Shown here: positions 8,312-15,135 of the stretch, piece after piece
How positions within the stretch are numbered: position 1 is the first letter of the stretch
Layout: every line of letters begins with the position of its first letter
Assembly: GCF_036195325.1 (NCBI RefSeq)
Contig: NZ_CP108101.1
Location: 3,968,001-4,032,000, forward strand
DNA: 64,000 nucleotides
Source of the DNA: Streptomyces sp. NBC_00234
GTDB taxonomy: Bacteria > Actinomycetota > Actinomycetes > Streptomycetales > Streptomycetaceae
Direction: 5' to 3'
Made by a program: the position numbers and the translations under genes
Notes under the pieces: model-generated
Told to the model about the DNA's origin: nothing
Database searches by the model: none
The model's input: the letters and a program-made list of their open reading frames with translations, nothing else

Positions 8312-8413
8312 GCGCACCCCTCCGCCTCGGGCATCCGCCCCTTGATGTGACCCTGACGCTTTCCTAACGCCTCCGGACAGCTGCCAGTGCCCGGCACCGG
8401 CACCGCGCGAAGA

Positions 8414-8430
8414 CTGCCGGACTCCGGCAG
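8414..8430. promoter_or_regulatory. Inverted repeat CTGCCGG-ACT-CCGGCAG
   Basis: This is a perfect 7-bp dyad with a 3-nt spacer, about 100 nt upstream of the PucR-type GTG and 240 nt upstream of the channel gene. It shares AGACTGCCGG-N3-CCGGCAGT with the site at 2007-2026. The location in a divergent promoter region suggests a transcription-factor site. Confidence 0.55.
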
Positions 8431-8472
8431 TGCGGCGGCGGGTCCCCGGCTGACACCATCCGGTCAGCACCA

Positions 8473-8502
8473 CACGGGGGAACGCACGGGGGACACGGGG
8501 GA
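8473..8502 (+). repeat. Three direct copies of CACGGGGGA
   Basis: Copies start at 8473, 8485 and 8494 (spacings 12 and 9 nt). Such G-run repeats are frequent in Streptomyces leaders. They could be regulatory or chance. Confidence 0.5.
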
Positions 8503-8505
8503 CCA

Positions 8506-8545
8506 CCGGCTGCCGCACCGCCGCTCGCGGCGGCACGGCAGCCGG
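8506..8545 (+). other. 40-nt hairpin in the leader of the channel-like gene
   Basis: The outer stem is 10 bp (CCGGCTGCCG), a CA/CA internal loop follows, then an inner 6-bp stem CCGCCG and a CTCG loop. It sits 120 nt before the ATG at 8668. It may be an attenuator or RNA-stability element; there is no U-tract. Confidence 0.5.
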
Positions 8546-8667
8546 GCCCCTCCCTCCCGCCCGGGTCCGCCCGCCCGCTCGTTTCCGCGCCACCTCCCCG
8601 TCGCCGCTCCCCGGGCAGGTCACGCGAAGATCGCCGGCTTGCCGGACCGAACGGAAGGGAGCAGGGC

Positions 8668-10641
8668 ATGCTGGGATTCGTGCCCCCACTTCCTCAGCAG
8701 CCCCAACGCGCCACCACCAGTGGACACATGGTCGTCTGCGGCGACGACACGCTGGCCCGCCGCCTCGCCGTGGAGCTCCGCTACGTCTACGGCGAACGGG
8801 TCACCCTGATCCTCCCGCCCGGCGGAGATCCCAGCCACCCCGAGCAGCCGATGACCCAACGCGGGCGCGCCGCAGCCCTGTTCGGCCGGATGTCGGCGGC
8901 GATGAACCGCAACGGCGGCGCGGCCGGAACCACGGACAGCGACACGAACGCCGGAGTCGAGGCCGTACGCATCATGGAGGCGGCCGAGCCCTCCGACGAG
9001 GTGCTCGAAGAGGCGGGTGTCGACCGGGCCGCCGCACTCGCGCTCGTCTACGACGACGACGAGCGCAACATCCGCGCCGCCCTGACCGCCCGCCGCCTCA
9101 ATCCGCGTCTGCGCCTGGTCATCCGGCTCTACAACCGCAAGCTCGGCCAGCACCTGGAGACCCTCCTCGACCAGGCGGCGGCGCTGGCCGTGCCGGGACT
9201 GGACCACGCGGCACTCGACGCCTCGACCACCGTCCTCTCCGACGCGGACACCGCGGCCCCCGCCCTGGCCGCCACCGCGCTCACCGGCAGCAGCAAGGTG
9301 ATCCAGGCCGAGGGGCTGCTCCTGCGGGCCGCCGAGCGACCGCCGTCCCGCCACGGCGAGGAGGCCGACCCGGGGCTCTGCACGCTCGCGCTGCTCTCCT
9401 CCACCACGCACGACCCGGCGGGCGCCGAAGGGTCCGAGAGCAGTGGCGCCGAAGGCCCCCAACTCCTGCCGGACGCGGCGTCGGTGGCGGCTGCGGCCGG
9501 GCGCGGGACCATCGTCCTGGAGAACATCAGCCAGGCGGACCCGGCCCGCCCGGTGACGCGGATGGGCGGGCGGGGCGCACCGCTGAGCCAGGTGTTCTCA
9601 CGACGGCTGCGCTGGTCGGCCGCGGGCGTCGCGACGGCCGTCGTCGGTCTGGCCGTCGCCTCGGTCCTGAGCACCGGCTACCACCCCCTGCACGCCGCGT
9701 ATCTGACGCTGCTCGATCTGTTCGCGATGGGCGACCCGGCGGTCGACGACCCGCCGGGCCGCCAGATCATCCAGCTGCTCTCCGGCCTGGCCGGACTGAT
9801 GCTGCTGCCCCTGCTGGTGGCCGCCGTCCTGGAGACGTTCGGCTCGCTGCGCACCACCTCCTCGCTGCGCCGACCGCCGCGCGGACTGTCCGGACACGTC
9901 GTCCTGCTGGGACTCGGCAAGATCGGTACGCGGGTCCTGGTGCGGCTGCGCGAACTGAACATCCCCGTGGTCGTCGTGGAGGAGGACCCGGAGGCACGCG
10001 GCATCCCGCTGGCCCGGAGCATGCACGTGCCGACGGTCATCGGCGACGTCACCCAGGAAGGCGTGCTGGAAGCGGCGAAGATCCACCGCGCCCGTTCCCT
10101 CCTGGCCCTGACCAGCGTCGACACCACGAATCTGGAGGCCGCGCTGTACGCCCGCTCGGTCAAGCCGGACCTGAAGGTGGCCCTGCGCCTCTACGACGAC
10201 GAGTTCGCCACCGCCGTCTACCGGACCCTGCGCACCGCCCACCCCCAGGCCCTGACCCGCTCCCGCTCCGTCTCCCACCTGGCCGCCCCCTCGTTCGCGG
10301 GCGCCATGATGGGCCGCCAGATCCTGGGGGCGATCCCGGTCGAGCGGAAGGTCATGCTGTTCGCCGCCCTGGGGGTGGCCGGCCACTCCCAGCTGGAGGG
10401 CCGCACCGTCGAACAGGCGTTCCGCGCGGGTGCCTGGCGCGTCCTGGCCCTGGACGCCACCCCGCCCGCCGACCGCCGGCCCGACCTGACGGCAGCCGGG
10501 GAGTCCGGGCAGCCGCTGGGCCTGGTCTGGGACCTGCACCCCGGGTACGTCCTGCGCCCCGAGGACCGCGTGGTCATCGCCGCGACCCGCCGCGGTCTGG
10601 CCGAACTCCTGCGCGGGCAGCGGACGATGACGCGCCGCTGA
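8668..10641 (+). CDS. Two-TM channel-like protein with two NAD-binding (RCK/TrkA-N) domains
   Basis: This is a 657-residue protein. An N-terminal Rossmann-like domain (VVCGDDTLARRLA, about residues 20-215) precedes a low-complexity linker. Then come a membrane helix (about 315-337), a re-entrant segment AYLTLLDLFAMGDPA and a second helix (about 366-390), followed by a second, canonical TrkA-N domain (GHVVLLGLGKIGTRVLVRL, with GLGKIG) and a C-terminal domain. This matches potassium-channel/CASTOR-like architecture with gating domains on both sides. The K+ filter TVGYG is absent; only MGD remains at its place. ATG 8668 has AAGGGAG upstream. Confidence 0.82.
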   Translation: MLGFVPPLPQQPQRATTSGHMVVCGDDTLARRLAVELRYVYGERVTLILPPGGDPSHPEQPMTQRGRAAALFGRMSAAMNRNGGAAGTTDSDTNAGVEAVRIMEAAEPSDEVLEEAGVDRAAALALVYDDDERNIRAALTARRLNPRLRLVIRLYNRKLGQHLETLLDQAAALAVPGLDHAALDASTTVLSDADTAAPALAATALTGSSKVIQAEGLLLRAAERPPSRHGEEADPGLCTLALLSSTTHDPAGAEGSESSGAEGPQLLPDAASVAAAAGRGTIVLENISQADPARPVTRMGGRGAPLSQVFSRRLRWSAAGVATAVVGLAVASVLSTGYHPLHAAYLTLLDLFAMGDPAVDDPPGRQIIQLLSGLAGLMLLPLLVAAVLETFGSLRTTSSLRRPPRGLSGHVVLLGLGKIGTRVLVRLRELNIPVVVVEEDPEARGIPLARSMHVPTVIGDVTQEGVLEAAKIHRARSLLALTSVDTTNLEAALYARSVKPDLKVALRLYDDEFATAVYRTLRTAHPQALTRSRSVSHLAAPSFAGAMMGRQILGAIPVERKVMLFAALGVAGHSQLEGRTVEQAFRAGAWRVLALDATPPADRRPDLTAAGESGQPLGLVWDLHPGYVLRPEDRVVIAATRRGLAELLRGQRTMTRR

Positions 10642-10658
10642 CCGGCTCCCGCCGGCGG

Positions 10659-11726
10659 TCAGCGCAGGCCGCCCATGGCCTCCCTCACCTCGTCGAGGGT
10701 CCGCTCGGCGATCTCGCGGGCCCGCTCGTTGCCCGCGCTCAGCACCGACCGTACGTACGCCATGTCCTTCGCGTACTCCGCCCGCCGGGCCCGGATCGGC
10801 GCCATGCGCGTGTTGACGGCCTCGGTCACCGTCCGCTTGAGGACGGCGGCGCCGCCGTTCCCGATCTCCTCGGCGAGCCCGTGCGGATCGCGGTCGAGGC
10901 AGAGCGCGGCGAGCAGCACGAGGCCCGACACCCCGGGCCTGCCCTCCGGGTCGTACGTGATGTGGCGTTCGGAGTCCGTCTTCGCGCCCTTGATCAGGCG
11001 CGCCGTCTCGTCGGCGTCGGCGGAGAGCGCGATCGAGTTGGCGCGGCTCTTGCTCATCTTGGTGCCGTCGGTGCCGAGCAGGAGCGGGGCGTCGGAGAGC
11101 AGGGCGTCGGGTTCGGGGAACACCGCCCCGTACCGCTCGTTGAAGCGCCGGGCCACGGTCCGGGTCACTTCGAGGTGCGGCAGCTGGTCCTGGCCCACCG
11201 GCACCAGGTTGCCCTTGCAGAAGAGGATGTCGGCGGCCTGGTGGACCGGGTAGGTGTACATGAGCCCGCTGACCGAGGACTGCCGGGAGTGCGCGATCTC
11301 GTCCTTCACCGTGGGGTTGCGGCCGAGTTCGGCGACGGAGACCAGGCTCAGGAAGGGCAGCATGAGCTGGTTCAGGGCGGGGACGGCGCTGTGGTTGAAG
11401 ATCGTCGTGCGCGTGGGGTCGATCCCGATCGCCAGATGGTCGAGCACCAGCCCGTCCACGTACTCGGGGAGCCGCTCGGCGATGTCGCGGTCGGTGAGCA
11501 CCTGGTAGTCGGCGACGAGCACGAAGACCTCCACGCCGAGGTCCTGGAGCCGGACCCGGTTGTGGAGGGTGCCGAAGTAGTGCCCGAGGTGGAGGGCTCC
11601 GGTGGGCCGGTCGCCGGTCAGGACCCGGAAGCGTTCCGGGGTCCGTGCGAGCTGCTGCTCCAGCTCGGCGCTGCGGAGCCGTGCGGGGGTGGTCAGGTTG
11701 TCGGAAGCGGTGACGGTCGTGGTCAT
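10659..11726 (-). CDS. trpS: Tryptophanyl-tRNA synthetase under leader-peptide attenuation
   Basis: This is a class I synthetase of 355 residues that charges tRNA-Trp. The HIGH motif reads HLGH (residues 46-49) and KMSKS is intact near residue 222 (LGTDGTKMSKSRAN). The start ATG 11726 follows a strong GAGGAGAG site. The leader upstream encodes a peptide with two adjacent Trp codons and a terminator hairpin, so expression should rise when charged tRNA-Trp is scarce. In S. coelicolor the inducible, indolmycin-resistant TrpRS1 gene is controlled by ribosome-mediated attenuation. This gene is probably its counterpart rather than the constitutive housekeeping copy. Resistance itself cannot be read directly here. 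Confidence 0.93.
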   Translation of the reverse strand: MTTTVTASDNLTTPARLRSAELEQQLARTPERFRVLTGDRPTGALHLGHYFGTLHNRVRLQDLGVEVFVLVADYQVLTDRDIAERLPEYVDGLVLDHLAIGIDPTRTTIFNHSAVPALNQLMLPFLSLVSVAELGRNPTVKDEIAHSRQSSVSGLMYTYPVHQAADILFCKGNLVPVGQDQLPHLEVTRTVARRFNERYGAVFPEPDALLSDAPLLLGTDGTKMSKSRANSIALSADADETARLIKGAKTDSERHITYDPEGRPGVSGLVLLAALCLDRDPHGLAEEIGNGGAAVLKRTVTEAVNTRMAPIRARRAEYAKDMAYVRSVLSAGNERAREIAERTLDEVREAMGGLR

Positions 11727-11802
11727 GGTCTCTCCTCGCGTGTGCGATGCGTGGAGGACGGCCCGCCGAACCCGGGATCCGTGCCGCCCGGAGGCAGCGA
11801 GA

Positions 11803-11827
11803 AGGGCCGTCCATAGCGAACGGCCCT
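11803..11827 (-). terminator. Attenuator hairpin upstream of trpS
   Basis: The perfect 8-bp stem AGGGCCGT/ACGGCCCT has a 9-nt loop and lies 27 nt after the leader-peptide stop on the minus strand. Its 5' arm can alternatively pair with the leader segment just after the stop (GAGCGGCC with GGCCGTTC, one G-U pair). That is the expected antiterminator. A third pairing, GGTGGC-GCTCCT in the leader ORF with AGGAGC-G-GCCACC after it, completes the 1:2, 2:3, 3:4 set. Confidence 0.8.
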
Positions 11828-11854
11828 GGTTCCGTGCAGATGAGGTGGCCGCTC

Positions 11855-11896
11855 CTAGGAGGAGCGCCACCAGTTCCGGCACGGTACGGAGGTCAT
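11855..11896 (-). CDS. trpS leader peptide MTSVPCRNWWRSS
   Basis: This is a 13-residue open frame, ATG at 11896 to TAG at 11855, with tandem Trp codons TGGTGG at 11872-11867. A stalled ribosome at those codons would cover strand 1 and free strand 2 to pair with strand 3, which prevents the terminator. Position, Trp content and the alternative hairpins make this a textbook Trp-sensing leader. Confidence 0.85.
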   Translation of the reverse strand: MTSVPCRNWWRSS

Positions 11897-12046
11897 GGGG
11901 GCGAGTGTACCGGCCGGTCGGCCGCGGCGTCCTCGGCGAACCTGCTGCGTACGGGTGGACACCGCGCGCCCTTGCCTCCGTACCGGCCGTCGCGGCGGTA
12001 GACCGGGGCACGCCGCACGTTCTTCCGCACGCACAGAGGAGCCCCC

Positions 12047-12778
12047 ATGGTGCCGCCCGTCCCCACCGATGACGCCTACCGCTTCGACGGTCTGCGCGCG
12101 CTGTACATCAACTGCACGCTCAAGCCGTTTCCGGAGGCCAGCAACACGGACGGTCTGATCGAGCGGAGCCGCTCGGTGATGGAGGCGCGCGGCGTCACCA
12201 CCGAGGTCGTCCGGGCCGTCGACCACGACATCGCGACCGGGGTGTGGCCGGACATGACGGAGCACGGCTGGGAGACGGACGCCTGGCCCGCGCTGTACGA
12301 GAAGGTGATGGCCGCCGACATCCTGGTGCTGTGCGGGCCGATCTGGCTGGGCGACAACAGCTCGGTGATGAAGCGGGTCGTCGAGCGGCTCTACGCCTGT
12401 TCGAGCATCCTCAACGACAAGGACCAGTACGCGTACTACGGCCGGGCCGGGGGCTGTCTGATCACCGGGAACGAGGACGGCGTCAAGCACTGCGCCATGA
12501 ACGTCCTCTACAGCCTCCAGCACCTGGGCTACACGATCCCCCCGCAGGCCGACGCGGGCTGGATCGGGGAGGCGGGGCCCGGGCCCTCGTACATGGATCC
12601 GGGGTCGGGGGGCCCGGAGAACGACTTCACCAACCGCAACACGTCCTTCATGGCCTGGAACCTGATGCACCTCGCCGCCATGCTCAAGCGCGCGGGCGGC
12701 ATCCCGGCCCACGGCAACCAGCGCTCCGCGTGGGACGCGGGCTGCCGTGCGGACTCCGCCAACCCGGAGCACCGCTGA
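12047..12778 (+). CDS. Flavodoxin-fold NAD(P)H-dependent oxidoreductase
   Basis: This is a 243-residue protein. It starts with a strand (LRALYINCTLKPFPEASNT) whose loop matches the FMN phosphate-binding segment of NADPH-dependent FMN reductases. It continues with LVLCGPIWLGDNSSVMKRVVERL and AGGCLITGNEDGVKH, both typical of this fold around the isoalloxazine ring. ATG 12047 has GAGGAG upstream. No signal peptide is seen, so it is cytoplasmic. It is transcribed divergently from trpS. The electron acceptor is unknown; quinone or drug-like reduction is common in the family. Confidence 0.85.
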   Translation: MVPPVPTDDAYRFDGLRALYINCTLKPFPEASNTDGLIERSRSVMEARGVTTEVVRAVDHDIATGVWPDMTEHGWETDAWPALYEKVMAADILVLCGPIWLGDNSSVMKRVVERLYACSSILNDKDQYAYYGRAGGCLITGNEDGVKHCAMNVLYSLQHLGYTIPPQADAGWIGEAGPGPSYMDPGSGGPENDFTNRNTSFMAWNLMHLAAMLKRAGGIPAHGNQRSAWDAGCRADSANPEHR

Positions 12779-12919
12779 TCCGGGGAACCTCCGGCCCGGA
12801 CGGCGGACGAGATGTTGCCGCCCCCACCGCCCGAGGCGAGCCTGGACGGGACGTCCCCAGGTCTCAGCGAGCGCGGAACTCACCGCGCCGGTCGTGGTGG
12901 GCGCGAGGAGCGGACTGCG

Positions 12920-13216
12920 ATGAGGGTCATGTTGAGGGCGCACCTGGACACCCAGGTGTCGAACGCGGCGGTCAAGGACGGCACGCTGCAGCAGGTCATG
13001 CAGAAGATGGTGGAAGAGCTGAAGCCCGAGGCGGCCTACTTCGGTCCCAGCGAGGGCGGGCGGTCCTGCACGTTCGTCTTCGACATGCAGGACAGTTCGC
13101 GACTGCCCACCATCGCGGAGCCGCTCCTCGACCACCTCGGCGCGAGGATCGAGATCCAGCCGGTGATGAACGGCGAAGACCTGAAGAAGGGTCTTGCCGC
13201 GGTGAAGCGGGACTGA
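12920..13216 (+). CDS. Conserved small protein, function unknown
   Basis: This 98-residue protein reads as an alpha/beta ferredoxin-like fold: MRVMLRAHLDTQVSNAAVKDG, then LKPEAAYFGPSEGGRSCTFVFDMQDSSRLPTIAEPLL and ARIEIQPVMNGEDLKKGL. The pattern resembles small dimeric alpha/beta-barrel (DUF3303/muconolactone-isomerase-like) proteins of actinomycetes, but I do not recognise a function. GAGGAG lies 9 nt before ATG 12920. A 12-bp hairpin terminator follows 7 nt after the stop, so it ends its transcription unit. Confidence 0.8.
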   Translation: MRVMLRAHLDTQVSNAAVKDGTLQQVMQKMVEELKPEAAYFGPSEGGRSCTFVFDMQDSSRLPTIAEPLLDHLGARIEIQPVMNGEDLKKGLAAVKRD

Positions 13217-13223
13217 CCCCGGA

Positions 13224-13252
13224 GCAACCGCCCGGCCGGTCCGGGCGGTTGC
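13224..13252 (+). terminator. Terminator after the 98-aa gene
   Basis: This is a 12-bp perfect stem GCAACCGCCCGG with the 5-nt loop CCGGT, starting 7 nt after the stop codon. Confidence 0.75.
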
Positions 13253-13258
13253 CGAACG

Positions 13259-13280
13259 GGGCGAAGTGCGCATTTCGCCC
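13259..13280. promoter_or_regulatory. 22-bp near-perfect palindrome upstream of alkylsulfatase
   Basis: The arms GGGCGAA and TTCGCCC flank a central TGCGCA, so nearly the whole 22 bp is self-complementary with one mismatched pair. It lies 22 nt before the ATG at 13303 and is a likely repressor operator overlapping the promoter or start region. No adjacent regulator gene is seen. Confidence 0.55.
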
Positions 13281-13302
13281 AACTCGTTTCTACTGGGGTG
13301 TC

Positions 13303-15123
13303 ATGAGCGACCTTCCGTTCCATGACACGACCGATTTCGAGAACGCCGACCGCGGTTTCGTCGCCGCCCTGAAGCCCGCCGTGGTGAAGGGGGACGACGG
13401 CCGCGTCGTCTGGGACAACGACGCCTACGGGTTCCTCGAAGGCGACTGCCCCGACACCGCCCACCCGAGCCTCTGGCGTCAGGCCCAGCTCGTCTCGCGG
13501 CAGGGGCTCTACGAGGTGGCCGAGGGGATCTACCAGGTCCGCGGCCTCGACCTGTCGAACATGACGCTGGTCGAGGGCGACACCGGTGTCGTCGTCATCG
13601 ACCCGCTGATCTCCTCGGAGACCGCTGCCGCCGCCCTCGCGCTGTACCGGAGCGAACGCGGCGACCGGCCCGTCACGGGAATGATCTACACGCACTCGCA
13701 CGCCGACCACTTCGCCGGCGCCCGCGGTGTCCTCCCCCACGGCCACCCGCCGGTGCCGATCCTCGCGCCCGCCGGCTTCCTGGAGCACGCGGTCAGCGAG
13801 AACGTGTACGCGGGCAACGCCATGACGCGGCGCGCCGTCTTCATGTACGGCGACCGGATCGAGAAGGGCCCGGAAGGACAGATCGGCGCCGGACTCGGAA
13901 TGACCACCTCCACCGGGAGGACGGCCCTCGTCCCGCCGACCGTGGACATCACGCACACCGGGCAGGAGGAGACGGTCGACGGCGTACGGATCGTCTTCCA
14001 GATGACGCCCGGTACCGAGGCCCCCGCGGAGATGAACTTCCTCTTCCCGGACCGCCGCGCGTTGTGCCTGGCCGAGAACGCCACCCACAACATGCACAAC
14101 GTCCTGACCCTGCGCGGCGCCGTCGTCCGTGACTCCCGCATCTGGTCGCACTACCTCGACGAGGCGATCGAGCTCTTCGGCGACAAGCTCGACGTCGCCT
14201 TCGCGTCGCACCACTGGCCCACCTGGGGCCAGGAGAACGTGACGGAGTTCCTCACCGTCCAGCGCGACCTGTACGCGTACATGCACGACCAGACCCTGCG
14301 GATGCTCAACGAAGGTCTGACCGGCCGCGAGATCGCCGAGGAGATCGCGCTGCCTCCGGCGCTGGAGAACTCCTGGCACGTCCGCGGCTACTACGGCTCG
14401 CTCAGCCACAACGTGAAGGCGATCTACCAGCGTTACATGGGCTGGTTCGACGGCAATCCGGCCCACCTGTGGGAGCACACCCCCGTCGAGGAGGCGAAGC
14501 GCTACGTCGACTGCATGGGCGGGGCCGACGCCGTCGTCGCGAAGGCGCGCGCGTACGCCGAGAAGGGCGATCTGCGGTTCGCCGCGACCCTTCTCAACCA
14601 CGTCCTGTTCGCCGACGACACGCGGGCGCAGGCGCGTGCCGACCTGGCGGACGTGTACCGCCGGCTCGGTCACGGCGCGGAGAACGGGCCCTGGCGCAAC
14701 TTCTTCCTGATGGGCGCCAAGGAGCTCACCGAGGGCGAGAGCCCGATGCTGCTGGACACCGCCAACCCCGAGATGGCGATGGCGCTCACCGTCGAGCAGC
14801 TCATCGACTCGCTCGCCGTACGGGTCGACGGCCCCCGCGCCTGGGACAAGGACCTGGTCATCGACCTGGACGTGACCGACCTGGGCACCCGGCACCGCCT
14901 CACCCTCCACAACGGGGCCCTCACCCACCGCGCCGTCCCCGACTCCGCACCGGCCCGGACCCCGGCGGCGCTGACGCTCACCCTGACCAAGCCCCAGCTG
15001 CTGGGCCTCCTCGCGGGCAGCAGCCTCGACGGGATCACGCAGGAGGGTGATCCGGCGGTGTTCGGCACGCTGCTTTCGGTGCTCTCGGAGCCCGACACGG
15101 CCTTCCCGATCGTGACCCCGTAG
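13303..15123 (+). CDS. Alkylsulfatase (metallo-beta-lactamase fold, SdsA/YjcS family)
   Basis: This is a 606-residue enzyme that hydrolyses primary or secondary alkyl sulfates to alcohol and sulfate. The binuclear zinc motif THSHADHF is at residues 130-137. Further metal and active-site elements are ENATHNMHN and ASHHW. The helical dimerisation region and a C-terminal SCP2-like domain (ALTLTLTKPQLLGLLAGSS) complete the family layout and length. There is no signal peptide, unlike the secreted Pseudomonas SdsA1, so it would act in the cytoplasm. The SulP transporter begins 12 nt downstream, pointing to linked sulfate handling. A palindromic operator lies just upstream. Confidence 0.92.
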   Translation: MSDLPFHDTTDFENADRGFVAALKPAVVKGDDGRVVWDNDAYGFLEGDCPDTAHPSLWRQAQLVSRQGLYEVAEGIYQVRGLDLSNMTLVEGDTGVVVIDPLISSETAAAALALYRSERGDRPVTGMIYTHSHADHFAGARGVLPHGHPPVPILAPAGFLEHAVSENVYAGNAMTRRAVFMYGDRIEKGPEGQIGAGLGMTTSTGRTALVPPTVDITHTGQEETVDGVRIVFQMTPGTEAPAEMNFLFPDRRALCLAENATHNMHNVLTLRGAVVRDSRIWSHYLDEAIELFGDKLDVAFASHHWPTWGQENVTEFLTVQRDLYAYMHDQTLRMLNEGLTGREIAEEIALPPALENSWHVRGYYGSLSHNVKAIYQRYMGWFDGNPAHLWEHTPVEEAKRYVDCMGGADAVVAKARAYAEKGDLRFAATLLNHVLFADDTRAQARADLADVYRRLGHGAENGPWRNFFLMGAKELTEGESPMLLDTANPEMAMALTVEQLIDSLAVRVDGPRAWDKDLVIDLDVTDLGTRHRLTLHNGALTHRAVPDSAPARTPAALTLTLTKPQLLGLLAGSSLDGITQEGDPAVFGTLLSVLSEPDTAFPIVTP

Positions 15124-15135
15124 GGAGACGCCTCC

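Larger units (their letters stand above)
8312..8667. other. 356-nt divergent intergenic region
   Basis: There is no gene here. It holds an inverted repeat (8414-8430), three CACGGGGGA direct copies (8473-8502) and a long hairpin (8506-8545), so it is probably a double promoter plus a structured leader for the rightward gene. I cannot place -35/-10 elements with confidence. Confidence 0.6.

Noticed and set aside
12244..15123. A 959-codon open frame spanning the flavodoxin gene, the small gene and the alkylsulfatase
   Set aside because: Only the part from ATG 13303 shows protein-family motifs. The upstream stretch is a shadow frame of two other genes and of a terminator hairpin.
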